Source of the DNA: DATJXG01 sp035500455
GTDB lineage: Bacteria > Acidobacteriota > Terriglobia > Terriglobales > Acidobacteriaceae
Assembly (NCBI GenBank): GCA_035500455.1
Contig: DATJXG010000479.1
Span: 1 to 13,435 of the forward strand
Direction of reading: 5' to 3'
Length of the DNA stretch: 13,435 nt
Made by a program: the position numbers and the translations under genes. Within the stretch, counting starts at the first letter, position 1. Each line of letters opens with the position of its first letter. Below are positions 1 through 7,071 of this stretch, one piece after another. The notes beneath the pieces are model-generated. The model saw nothing but the letters and a program-made list of their open reading frames with translations. It searched no databases and had not been told where the DNA came from.

Positions 1-112
1 TGAGAGGAAGCAGTTGTTTCGCCCGGCGCTTGCGGCTGAGTGGCCAGAAACGCGTGCCGCGGCCTCCGGCGAGAATCACGGGATAGAAATTGGAGAGCGA
101 TGAATTAGCCAA
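1..112 (-). CDS. manC: Mannose-1-phosphate guanylyltransferase, N-terminal fragment (cut by window edge)
   Basis: This enzyme makes GDP-mannose from mannose-1-phosphate and GTP, in the cytoplasm, for polysaccharide or glycan synthesis. Only about 37 residues are visible. They contain the nucleotidyltransferase signature YPVILAGGRGTRFWPLSR followed by K-R-R-A-K-Q-L-L-P-L, which is typical of ManC/GMP-type pyrophosphorylases. I chose the TTG start at 112 because AAAGGGA lies a few bases upstream and the protein then begins close to the conserved core. An ATG at 163, two bases after the manA stop, is in frame and would add 17 Arg/Ser-rich residues with only a weak GGA upstream. The gene lies directly downstream of manA on the same strand, which fits successive steps from fructose-6-phosphate to GDP-mannose. 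The family is clear; the start is uncertain. Confidence 0.85.
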   Translation of the reverse strand, partial: MANSSLSNFYPVILAGGRGTRFWPLSRKRRAKQLLPL

Positions 113-165
113 GAGTTCCCTTTGCCTGCTGCGTGTTCGACCGGCGCAATTCGAGCGACTCATGA

Positions 166-1134
166 TTATCCGAGCTTCGTCAGGGGTTCCGCAACGTTGC
201 CCGGTGGCACTGACATACGCATGAGCTCCAGGTCCCATTGCGGACGCACCGAATAGCTTGTCACACTGGCGGGCACAACGACTGCCTCGCCTTTGGCGAA
301 GCTGATGGGCTCCATGCCGGGCGATTCCACGATGCCGGCGCCATCGACGGCCACGAGGATGTGCGGCGACTCTGGCGTCATCCGCGTGTCGAGCAGTGCC
401 GTTAGCTTCCGCTTCTCCACCTGAAAGAACGGCGAGCGCACCAGAACATCGGGATCGTCGCCGGGCGGGTGAGTCACCTTGCCGGCTCTGGTGTTGAGCT
501 TGACCGCTGCAAGTCCCTCCTTGATATGCAACTCGCGGCCGCGACCATAGTCGTAGAGGCGATAGGTAATGTCGGAGGTCTGCTGGGTCTCGACCAGCAC
601 CATGCCTCCGCCAATCGTATGCACAGTTCCCGCTGCGACGAAGAGCATGTCGCCGGCAAAAACGTCGATCCAGTTCAACAGGTCTTCGGCGCGATTCTCA
701 CGGATGGAGGCTTCAAAATCGGCAACGGTCGTGCCCGGCTTCAACCCAAGCGCCACCTGCGCGCCGGGTTGGGCGTCGAGCACGTACCAGCATTCTGTCT
801 TACCGCAAGGTTCGCCAACACGTTGCGCCGCGGCGTCGTCGGGATGCACTTGCACCGAGAGCTTCTGGGAGGGGAACAAGAATTTCACGAGCAGGGGGAA
901 TCGATCTTCACAGACGGCCACGGTTCCGACGAGATCTCGCTTGAATTCGGTCGCAATATTGCCCAATGTGCGGCCGGCAAAGGGGCCGTTGGCAATGCGA
1001 TTGTCGTTCCACGTAAGCCAACTCTCGCCGATCGGTTCCTTCACGACCTTTGTATAGACGGGACGCAGATCGCGCACGCCCCAGGGACGTTCGTCAAAAA
1101 TCGGGATGAGGAGGAATGGATAGAGAGCCGACAT
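166..1134 (-). CDS. manA: Mannose-6-phosphate isomerase, class I
   Basis: This zinc enzyme interconverts fructose-6-phosphate and mannose-6-phosphate, feeding mannose into GDP-mannose synthesis. The 322-residue protein has the short class I PMI layout (about 315 residues in the Bacillus type). The expected zinc ligands are visible: Gln95 and His97 in the VQVHPDD motif, Glu114 in GKTECWYV, and His172 in GTVHTIGGG. The block QQTSDITYRLYDYGR at about 184-198 is also typical. I chose the ATG at 1134 because the longer GTG at 1158 falls inside a terminator stem. Neither start has a clear ribosome binding site. manC follows closely, so the two are probably co-transcribed. A terminator lies just upstream, so manA needs readthrough from the aminotransferase gene or its own promoter, which I could not identify. 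Confidence 0.93.
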   Translation of the reverse strand: MSALYPFLLIPIFDERPWGVRDLRPVYTKVVKEPIGESWLTWNDNRIANGPFAGRTLGNIATEFKRDLVGTVAVCEDRFPLLVKFLFPSQKLSVQVHPDDAAAQRVGEPCGKTECWYVLDAQPGAQVALGLKPGTTVADFEASIRENRAEDLLNWIDVFAGDMLFVAAGTVHTIGGGMVLVETQQTSDITYRLYDYGRGRELHIKEGLAAVKLNTRAGKVTHPPGDDPDVLVRSPFFQVEKRKLTALLDTRMTPESPHILVAVDGAGIVESPGMEPISFAKGEAVVVPASVTSYSVRPQWDLELMRMSVPPGNVAEPLTKLG

Positions 1135-1147
1135 GATGTGTTGCGGG

Positions 1148-1183
1148 AAAAACCCCACACAAGCAAAACCCGCTTGTGTGGGG
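1148..1183 (-). terminator. Rho-independent terminator after the aminotransferase gene
   Basis: A perfect 12-bp inverted repeat (1153-1164 and 1172-1183, 7-nt loop) is followed on the minus strand by five T residues (1148-1152). It sits 25 bases after the aminotransferase stop codon and ends 14 bases before the manA ATG. It probably ends the coaD-aminotransferase transcript, and it could attenuate manA if there is readthrough. Confidence 0.75.
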
Positions 1184-1207
1184 CACCCGCTCTATTGAGG
1201 ATATCAA

Positions 1208-2407
1208 CTATAAACTGGCGAAGAACTGGCGCATGCGCTCCAAGCCGCGATCCAGTTCGCTTTCGGCCACGGGATACGAAAGGCGGGCGTGCTGGTTCGA
1301 ACCAAATGCTTCACCCGGAACAATCGCCACGTGAGCTTCCTGTAAAAGCTTGCGCGCCAGGTCAGCGGCGGAGTTCATGCCGTGGCGGCCAAAGTAGTGG
1401 CTCAGGTTGGGGAAGACATAAAACGCGCCTTGGGGATTTGCACAAGTGATGCCGGGGATCGTTCGCAGTCCAGCAACCGCTTTGTCGCGGAGGTGAATGT
1501 AGTCGGCGCGCATTTCCGCCACGCACTGCTGCGAACCGTTCAGTGCGGCCACCGCCGCTTTCTGCACGATGGAGGTTGGGTTCGAGGTGCTCTGGCTCTG
1601 CAACTTGTTCATGGCAGAAACGATGGGTGCCGGACCGAGCACGTAGCCGAGACGCCATCCCGTCATGGCAGAGGTTTTCGAGAGGGAGCCGACGATCAGC
1701 AGGCGATCTTTCACGTCGTGGACCTCGCCGGCGGAGAAGAGGCGTCCGGTGTAATTGAGATACACATAGCACTCGTCGGAGACGACGTAGATGCCGCGCT
1801 CATGCGCCAGCCGGAGCACCGAGGTCATGTCCTCGGGTTTCATTACAGCTCCGGAAGGGTTGCAAGGCGAGTTGAGGATGATCAGCTTGGTGCGGGGTGT
1901 GATGGCGCGCTCCACCATCTCGGCTGTCAGGGTGAAGTCATCCTTCTCGTCGGTGACGATGAAGACCGGCTCGCCGCCGGAGTAGCGGATCATGTCTTTG
2001 AACGAGACCCAATAGGGAACGGGCAGGATGACCTCATCGCCGTGGTCGACGAGCACCTGAATGGCATTGAACAAAACGTGCTTGCCACCGACGGACGCCA
2101 TGCACTCTTCGCGCTTGTAGCCAGAGCCGAAATCGGCATCGTGGCGTTTCACAATCGCGTCACGTAGTTCGACGGTGCCACCCGCCGCCGTATAACGCGA
2201 GAAGTTGTTGTTGATTGCGGCAATGGCGGCTTCCTTGATGTGCTGCGGCGTCGTGAAGTGCGGCTCACCAACCCCGAAGTCCACAATGTCGACCCCACTG
2301 GCGCGCAGCTTCTCGGCTTCAGCGGCGACGGCCATAGTGGCCGACACTTCGATGCGCTGAATGCGATTGGTGAGAGGAGTGGAGAGCTGAACTTCTGTCA
2401 TAGACAT
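1208..2407 (-). CDS. aspC: PLP-dependent aspartate-type aminotransferase (class I/II)
   Basis: This is a cytosolic fold-type I aminotransferase, most like the bacterial aspartate aminotransferases of the AspB/I-gamma group, which transfer the amino group of aspartate to 2-oxoglutarate. Some members also use prephenate. The 399-residue length is normal. The substrate-loop motif VDFGVGEPHF is at 42-51, the PLP-binding NPSG at 183-186, DECY at 211-214, and the Schiff-base lysine Lys244 in SLSKTSAMTGWRLGY. Aspartate versus prephenate preference cannot be decided by reading. The start at 2407 has AAAGGG seven bases upstream; a second ATG two codons later is possible. It begins 18 bases after the coaD stop, so the two genes are likely co-transcribed, and a strong terminator follows. 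The gene symbol is given at family level only. Confidence 0.9.
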   Translation of the reverse strand: MSMTEVQLSTPLTNRIQRIEVSATMAVAAEAEKLRASGVDIVDFGVGEPHFTTPQHIKEAAIAAINNNFSRYTAAGGTVELRDAIVKRHDADFGSGYKREECMASVGGKHVLFNAIQVLVDHGDEVILPVPYWVSFKDMIRYSGGEPVFIVTDEKDDFTLTAEMVERAITPRTKLIILNSPCNPSGAVMKPEDMTSVLRLAHERGIYVVSDECYVYLNYTGRLFSAGEVHDVKDRLLIVGSLSKTSAMTGWRLGYVLGPAPIVSAMNKLQSQSTSNPTSIVQKAAVAALNGSQQCVAEMRADYIHLRDKAVAGLRTIPGITCANPQGAFYVFPNLSHYFGRHGMNSAADLARKLLQEAHVAIVPGEAFGSNQHARLSYPVAESELDRGLERMRQFFASL

Positions 2408-2425
2408 TCGTTGACCCTTTACGTA

Positions 2426-2947
2426 TCACCTGGATGGGATGGCAAACGCGGCGGAACGCTTCTCGGCGATTCTGCGGTGCAAGCGTTCTTCCACAATATC
2501 AGGCACGAGCCCGTTGAGCGGGCCGCCGAATGATGCAATTTCGCGGACGATTCGCGAGCTGAGATAAGAATACTTTTCCGCCGGCATCATAAAGATGGTC
2601 TCGACACGCGGCTCGATCTTGCGATTCATGAGCGCCATTTGGAGTTCAAACTCGTAGTCGCTGACGGCGCGGATGCCCCGCAACACCGCGTTCGCGTTCT
2701 TCTCGATGCAGTAGTTCATCAGTAAACCCTCAAAGGCGTCGACCGTCACGTTCTCAATCTGGGCAGTCATTGCCTTCAGCATCTCGACGCGCTCTTCCAC
2801 GGTGAACAGCGAGCCACCTTTGTCGGGATTCTGTGCCACAGCAACGATAAGACAATCGAAGAGCTTGCAACCGCGGTTAATGAGATCGAGGTGCCCGTTC
2901 GTCACGGGATCGAACGATCCGGGATAGATGGCGACGATGCGTTTCAA
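2426..2947 (-). CDS. coaD: Phosphopantetheine adenylyltransferase
   Basis: This enzyme joins 4'-phosphopantetheine and ATP to give dephospho-CoA, the penultimate step of coenzyme A synthesis. The 173-residue product shows YPGSFDPVTNGHL at 8-20 with the nucleotidyltransferase T-x-G-H signature, RGIRAVSDYEFE at 90-101, and the C-terminal ATP-binding block YSYLSSRIVRE at 126-136. It is slightly longer than the usual 160 or so residues. No ATG lies near the family N-terminus. The TTG at 2947 gives MKRIVAIYPGS, matching typical CoaD starts, with GAGG four bases upstream. The open frame continues upstream to 3115, but that extension crosses a hairpin region and has no CoaD similarity, so I excluded it. 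The aminotransferase gene follows after 18 bases. TTG may keep translation modest. Confidence 0.92.
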   Translation of the reverse strand: MKRIVAIYPGSFDPVTNGHLDLINRGCKLFDCLIVAVAQNPDKGGSLFTVEERVEMLKAMTAQIENVTVDAFEGLLMNYCIEKNANAVLRGIRAVSDYEFELQMALMNRKIEPRVETIFMMPAEKYSYLSSRIVREIASFGGPLNGLVPDIVEERLHRRIAEKRSAAFAIPSR

Positions 2948-3013
2948 TGGACCTCGGCGAGGGTAATCGAGTTCCGATTTTATGCCGGGGCGCGGGCGGG
3001 AAGCAATTCTGGC

Positions 3014-3062
3014 GTGAGTTCGGTAGTGGGTCACTTCAAACCAACCCACTACCGTGAGTTCG
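3014..3062. repeat. Perfect 11-bp inverted repeat bordered by 9-nt direct repeats
   Basis: CGGTAGTGGGT (3021-3031) and its exact reverse complement (3044-3054) enclose a 12-nt loop. GTGAGTTCG occurs at both borders (3014-3022 and 3054-3062), overlapping the arm ends. The structure lies between recA and coaD. No T-tract follows, so it is not an obvious intrinsic terminator. It may be a small dispersed palindromic element; its function is unknown. Confidence 0.6.
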
Positions 3063-3066
3063 AGGA

Positions 3067-3103
3067 CCCAGGTTAGCGCCCAAAGAAAGGGCGCGAACCT
3101 GGG
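3067..3103. repeat. Strong intergenic hairpin downstream of recA
   Basis: A 15-nt arm at 3067-3081 pairs with 3089-3103 with a single mismatch around the 7-nt loop AAAGAAA. It lies 42 bases beyond the recA stop, where a transcript end would be expected, but there is no T-run on either side. It could act as a 3'-end stabiliser or a weak terminator, or be a dispersed palindrome. A short CACACG-type simple run (3104-3119) separates it from recA. Confidence 0.6.
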
Positions 3104-3144
3104 GCACACGCACACGCATACGAACCTGATCAGCGAATAGCGAA

Positions 3145-4230
3145 TTACTTGCGCCCGGCCGCGGCCTTCGGCGCCGGGGTTGGCGACGCTTCGGCATTGG
3201 CGGCAGCAGCTTTTGCCTTTTCGGCAATGGAGGTTAGTCCCAAAGCCTGGCGTACCTCGGCCTCCAGCTTTCCGCAGATGTCGACGTTCTCCTTCAGGAA
3301 CTGCTTGGCGTTCTCCCGGCCCTGGCCAATGCGGTCGCTCTTATAGCTGAACCATGAGCCGGACTTCTCGACGAGGTTCAGATTCACTGCCAGATCGATA
3401 AGATCGCCCTCGTGGGAGATGCCTTCGCCGTAGACGATATCGAACTCGGCCTCGCGGAATGGCGCAGCGGTCTTGTTCTTGACGATTTTCACCTTGGTGC
3501 GGGACCCGACAACCAGGTCCCCGTCCTTGATGGCTCCGATTCGGCGAATGTCGATGCGAACGGACGAGTAGAACTTCAGCGCGCGGCCACCGGTGGTGGT
3601 TTCGGGATTGCCGAACATGACGCCAATCTTTTCGCGGATCTGGTTGATGAAGATGAGAGAGGTACGCGATTTGGCGACGATGCCGGTCAGTTTGCGCAGG
3701 GCCTGCGACATCAGCCGGGCCTGCAGCCCGACGTGGCTGTCTCCCATTTCGCCGTCCAGTTCGGCTTTAGGAACGAGGGCCGCGACCGAGTCGACAACAA
3801 GGACATCGATCGCACCGGAGCGGACCAGTGCCTCGGCAATTTCCAGCGCTTGCTCGCCGTAGTCGGGCTGCGACACCAGCAGGTTGTCGACATCGACGCC
3901 AAGCTTCTTGGCATAGATGGGATCAAGGGCATGTTCGGCGTCGACAAACGCCGCCATGCCGCCGCTCTTCTGCGCCTCGGCGATCACTTGCAGGGCGATC
4001 GTGGTTTTGCCGCTTGACTCGGGACCGAAGATTTCGATCACGCGGCCACGGGGCACGCCGCCGACGCCGAGCGCGGCGTCGAAGGAAATTGAGCCGGTGG
4101 AAATGACAGAGATGGGAACTACGGCTTCCTTAGTTCCCAGCTTCATGATCGAGCCTTTGCCAAACTGTTTTTCGATCTGCGAAATAGCGGTATCGACTGC
4201 GCGGTTCTTTTCGGTCCTCTCATCTGCCAT
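3145..4230 (-). CDS. recA: RecA recombinase
   Basis: This is the DNA-dependent ATPase that forms filaments on single-stranded DNA for homologous recombination and triggers LexA self-cleavage in the SOS response. The 361-residue length is normal. It has Walker A GPESSGKT at 69-76, Walker B DVLVVD at 142-147, and the L2/DNA-binding stretch INQIREKIGVMFGNPETTTGG at about 195-215 (written here as the family hallmark). The C-terminal tail (about 335-361) is Ala/Lys/Pro rich, without the run of acidic residues seen in Escherichia coli RecA. The ATG at 4230 has AGGAG eight bases upstream. A promoter candidate lies about 110 bases upstream. I found no sequence that convincingly matches a known LexA box there. 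Downstream are two hairpins and then coaD. Confidence 0.98.
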   Translation of the reverse strand: MADERTEKNRAVDTAISQIEKQFGKGSIMKLGTKEAVVPISVISTGSISFDAALGVGGVPRGRVIEIFGPESSGKTTIALQVIAEAQKSGGMAAFVDAEHALDPIYAKKLGVDVDNLLVSQPDYGEQALEIAEALVRSGAIDVLVVDSVAALVPKAELDGEMGDSHVGLQARLMSQALRKLTGIVAKSRTSLIFINQIREKIGVMFGNPETTTGGRALKFYSSVRIDIRRIGAIKDGDLVVGSRTKVKIVKNKTAAPFREAEFDIVYGEGISHEGDLIDLAVNLNLVEKSGSWFSYKSDRIGQGRENAKQFLKENVDICGKLEAEVRQALGLTSIAEKAKAAAANAEASPTPAPKAAAGRK

Positions 4231-4340
4231 GATGGCTGCTCCTGTGCTCTCAAAAGAGCTTTATGTTCTATGATTTACGTCGCGTCAGTCGGGAACATTC
4301 CGCAAAGTCTGCGGAGTTAGTCGAGGGTCGCTGACGGCGT

Positions 4341-4368
4341 AGTATACACGCTTTTTAAAGCGAAGAAA
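4341..4368 (-). promoter_or_regulatory. Candidate recA promoter with a palindrome in the spacer
   Basis: On the minus strand a near-consensus -10 TATACT (4341-4346) lies 16 bases from a weak -35 TTTCTT (4363-4368). The spacer contains the 14-nt palindrome CGCTTTTTAAAGCG (4349-4362), which could bind a regulator or be chance. This leaves a leader of about 100 bases before recA. The rest of the 4231-4465 gap shows only short 5-bp hairpins. Confidence 0.45.
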
Positions 4369-4465
4369 TAGCGAAATATGAGGGGGTCTTTGTGACTTCG
4401 GTAACCATTTTGGCCCGTTTTGGGACTAAGCATCACAATCCACAGGCGCGGGGTCCGATTACGAA

Positions 4466-6070
4466 TCAGCGCTTCAACAGGTCCACCGGCTGGCGGACGT
4501 CGGTTACGCGGAAGTACTGCGCTAAAGCCGGGTATCGTCCTGCTACCGCTTCGTACATGGCGTAGGCCACATTGCGATAGGAGAAGTGCCCGGCAACCCC
4601 GCTACGGAGTTCGCTGATATAGAGCGCTTCGGCAAAGTCCATCTTGAAAAGAGCCCGTTTGCGATAAGCCAGGGGAATCAGGTACTGCGATTGCTCATCA
4701 GCTTCGGGCACCGATCGCGCGGCGAGAGTCGCGGCGCTAGCGCGCGTACGCGCCATGGCCGCATCGTAGCGAGCGGCGAGGCCGGCACGCTCGATGTCCT
4801 CGGGCCGCTCATATCCGTGAAGTGTGGTGTAGTCCTGCAGGATCTGCACGCAGCGACGGTGGCGGTGCATGTCGCGGAAGCCGCCGATGTCCATCAAAAT
4901 GTCAAAGCGGAACTGCTGCCCGGCGGAAAAGGGACGCAGCATTTCGTCGTGCTTGCCGCGGTGGCGCAGGCCGAGGGCGATGATCTCACGCCGGATGATC
5001 TCCCCTGCCGCTTCCACCGCCTGGCGAATTTCCCGGTAGGGATAGTGGCAGTGCTCGTAAATCAGCGTTGTGGCCAGTTCGATCTCCAGCGGTTCTTCAT
5101 CCAGCAAATCCACCAGGGGCGCGGGCGCAATAGGCAAATTGCCCATCAGTTCCGCAGCCACCTTATGTAACTCGCGCCGGGTCTCGAACTCATAGGGATT
5201 CGGGTTGGCGTACTTTACCAGCGTAGGCGCGACCCGCACTTCGCGCAGCAGTTCCTGCTCGGCTCGAGCGCCCAGTTCGGGGGAGACCGCGCGAATCTGC
5301 TCCACCAGGCCGCGGAACGATTCCTGGTTCACGTTGTAAGCCGGCGAGATGGCTGCGTTCTTCAGCAGCTCGCCGAGGTTGCGGACTTCCTTTGCCGGAT
5401 GCGACAGCAAATGGGAAACCTGCGACTCCAGCGTCCGTGCGTTGACGATCTCTCCCAGAGACGTGTTGGTGGCCAGCGGAAGAAGATAGCGCGCAATATC
5501 AAAGGCCCGCGCCCGCAGCGTGCGCTCGTAGCTCTCCTGCTTCATTTCGCCCGGCCTGGGAGTGATCTCCACCAGGTAGCGGAACATGCGCTCGGAGAAG
5601 GAGTCGTATTCGGTGAAGAGATATTCCACCGTCTCGCGATAGAAGTCCTTCGCCGAGGCAGTGGAGTCGCCGAGTTGCACGCGGGCTTCGCCGAAATCGG
5701 GGGTATAGTAACCGCTTTTTCTGAAGTTCTGGTAGCGGGTGGAGCGCTCCTGGCCGTCCCAGCGTTGCTCATCAGCGACGGCGATGGCCGCCAGAATCGA
5801 GAGCCGCTCAATGGCCAGCGCGATGTGCGCCAGGTCGGCAATCGAGCGGTGGCCATACTGAAAATAGAAAGTGTTGAGAAATTTCTCCGCCTTCTGCTGG
5901 CTGATTTCCTTCAGCGACTCCTTCATGGAGAGCGCCGAGCGTGAGTACTTGGCCATGGCGTAAGCCTGAATCTCAGGCTCGGCGCCGTACACGGCATAGA
6001 CCTCAACCGCCGGCGCGGGAGACTCAGAATCGGTGTGGGCAGGGGAAGGCATTTCGACAACTTCCGCCAT
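4466..6070 (-). CDS. thyX: FAD-dependent thymidylate synthase, tandem two-domain form
   Basis: ThyX methylates dUMP to dTMP using methylene-tetrahydrofolate with FAD and NAD(P)H. At 534 residues this protein is about twice the usual ThyX length and reads as two ThyX-like halves. The N-terminal half has YGHRSIADLA (72-81), SxRY as S110-T-R-Y113, and the ThyX-like helix block DIARYLLPL...NARTLESQVSHLL (191-222). The C-terminal half has GGFRDMHRHRRC (396-407) with RHR at 403-405, and a second such block, QYLIPLAYRKRALF...ISELRSG (462-491). The canonical ThyX motif joins RHR and SxRY in one segment. Here Asp-Glu-Gln (100-102) replaces RHR in the first half, and Asp-Tyr-Thr-Thr replaces SxRY in the second. 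The first 20 residues look disordered. The ATG at 6070 has GAGG nine bases upstream. No thyA is seen in the window. Two-domain ThyX proteins are, to my recollection, known in several phyla. Confidence 0.85.
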   Translation of the reverse strand: MAEVVEMPSPAHTDSESPAPAVEVYAVYGAEPEIQAYAMAKYSRSALSMKESLKEISQQKAEKFLNTFYFQYGHRSIADLAHIALAIERLSILAAIAVADEQRWDGQERSTRYQNFRKSGYYTPDFGEARVQLGDSTASAKDFYRETVEYLFTEYDSFSERMFRYLVEITPRPGEMKQESYERTLRARAFDIARYLLPLATNTSLGEIVNARTLESQVSHLLSHPAKEVRNLGELLKNAAISPAYNVNQESFRGLVEQIRAVSPELGARAEQELLREVRVAPTLVKYANPNPYEFETRRELHKVAAELMGNLPIAPAPLVDLLDEEPLEIELATTLIYEHCHYPYREIRQAVEAAGEIIRREIIALGLRHRGKHDEMLRPFSAGQQFRFDILMDIGGFRDMHRHRRCVQILQDYTTLHGYERPEDIERAGLAARYDAAMARTRASAATLAARSVPEADEQSQYLIPLAYRKRALFKMDFAEALYISELRSGVAGHFSYRNVAYAMYEAVAGRYPALAQYFRVTDVRQPVDLLKR

Positions 6071-6102
6071 AGCTTCAGACCTCGCAATTCGTGGACCAAG
6101 GA

Positions 6103-6132
6103 ATCTTACTTGCCGCCTCTGTGAGAAGGCAA
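6103..6132 (-). promoter_or_regulatory. Candidate thyX promoter
   Basis: On the minus strand TTGCCT (6127-6132) and TAAGAT (6103-6108) are separated by 18 bases, each matching four of six sigma-70 consensus positions. The predicted transcript start would be about 25 bases before the thyX ATG. This is a modest match only. Confidence 0.35.
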
Positions 6133-6158
6133 CGGAACGGAGGCTGCCGCGAAAGGTT

Positions 6159-6281
6159 CAATTCCCAATTCGACAAGCGCACCGATCCACGCCGGCTGAA
6201 TCGTCCAAAAAGAAAGAAAAAAAAGAACCCGCCAGCCGCGCGGTTTTTCCATCGACAATCAGCAATCGGAAATCGAAAATG
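6159..6281. repeat. Heptamer element in the thyX / DUF2071 divergent gap
   Basis: The right arm reads in exact 7-nt steps GACAATC, AGCAATC, GGAAATC, GAAAATG (6254-6281). The shorter left arm has CAATTCC, CAATTCG (6159-6172) and resembles the right arm in inverted orientation (ATTCCCAATT versus ATTTCCGATT on the other strand). The core holds a purine-only run (6207-6227) and a GC-rich palindrome followed by five T. The layout matches the three stronger elements at 10741, 11454 and 12320, although this one is more decayed. Confidence 0.5.
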
Positions 6282-6285
6282 CCCT

Positions 6286-7020
6286 GTGCACCCGCTCCTC
6301 AAGTCTATTGGCCACCGCCCCTGGCCGCTTCCAGCGGAGCCCTGGACCATGACCCAGACCTGGAACGATCTCCTGTTTGCGCACTGGCCAGTCGAAGCAC
6401 AGGCATTACGGCCGATAGTTCCGGCCGAGTTGCCGCTGGACACCTTCGACGGCCAATGCTGGATCGGAGTGGTGCCCTTCCACATGAGCCATATCCGGCG
6501 GCGTGGCCTGCCCGGGCTTCCGGGATTGTCGCGCTTTGCGGAACTCAACGTCCGCACTTATGTGACGCTAGGCGGCAAGCCCGGAGTTTACTTCTTCAGT
6601 TTGGACGCGGCCAATCGCGCTGCAGTGTGGGCTGCGCGACGCTTCTATCACTTACCGTATGTCCACGCGCAGATGTCGGTTCACCAAGAGGGCGAGTGGG
6701 TGATCTACGATTCCATCCGCAAAGATCGAACCGCGGAATTCCGCGGCCGCTATCGCCCGGTCGAACCAGTGGAGCTTCGCGTCCCGGGCAGCCTTGAGCA
6801 TTGGCTTGTGGAACGTTATTGCCTCTACACCGCGTTCCAGGGCCGCATTCTTCGCGCGGAAGTCCACCATCAGCAGTGGCCTCTGCAAAACGCCGCAGCC
6901 GAAATTAGAAGCAATACAGTCGCCGCCGCCTGCGGAATTGTGCTGCCTTCCCCGCCTCCGCTCCTGCATTTCTCCCGCCGGCTGGAAGTCCTGATCTGGC
7001 CCCTGCGTCCCGCGCTCTGA
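6286..7020 (+). CDS. DUF2071 / YqjF family protein
   Basis: The protein matches the YqjF-like DUF2071 family (COG3361), cytosolic proteins of unknown function. The recognisable features are HRPWPLPAEPW near the N-terminus, QTWNDLLFAHWPV, LDTFDGQCWIGVVPFHM, and the later FAELNVRTYV and GVYFFSLDA blocks. There is no signal peptide or membrane segment. I chose the GTG at 6286 because the HRPWPLP stretch is conserved in the family as I recall it. The ATG at 6349, preceded by GGAG nine bases upstream, would give a protein lacking that stretch. The frame stays open back to 6091, but that part runs through the repeat element and is very basic, so it is probably not translated. It is divergent from thyX, and the antiporter gene follows 51 bases later, possibly in the same transcript. 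Confidence 0.8.
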   Translation: MHPLLKSIGHRPWPLPAEPWTMTQTWNDLLFAHWPVEAQALRPIVPAELPLDTFDGQCWIGVVPFHMSHIRRRGLPGLPGLSRFAELNVRTYVTLGGKPGVYFFSLDAANRAAVWAARRFYHLPYVHAQMSVHQEGEWVIYDSIRKDRTAEFRGRYRPVEPVELRVPGSLEHWLVERYCLYTAFQGRILRAEVHHQQWPLQNAAAEIRSNTVAAACGIVLPSPPPLLHFSRRLEVLIWPLRPAL

Positions 7021-7071
7021 ACCTGGCCGCATTTTCTTGTCGCCGGATTCTCATTCCCCTATGCTGAATCC

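Noticed and set aside
469..1449. Long plus-strand open frame over manA and the end of the aminotransferase gene.
   Set aside because: It is antisense to well-recognised enzymes, has no family features, and reflects high-GC frame openness. The same applies to the long frames opposite recA, thyX, the antiporter and the hydrolase.
2948..3115. N-terminal extension of the coaD frame upstream of the TTG start.
   Set aside because: It crosses two hairpins, has no CoaD similarity, and the family N-terminus fits the TTG at 2947.
4292..4301. GGAACATTCC upstream of recA as a possible SOS box.
   Set aside because: The arms are only four bases and the spacing does not match known LexA operators.
6209..6250. 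GC palindrome plus TTTTT near 6235-6247 as a terminator.
   Set aside because: The stem is only four base pairs and no plus-strand gene ends before it.
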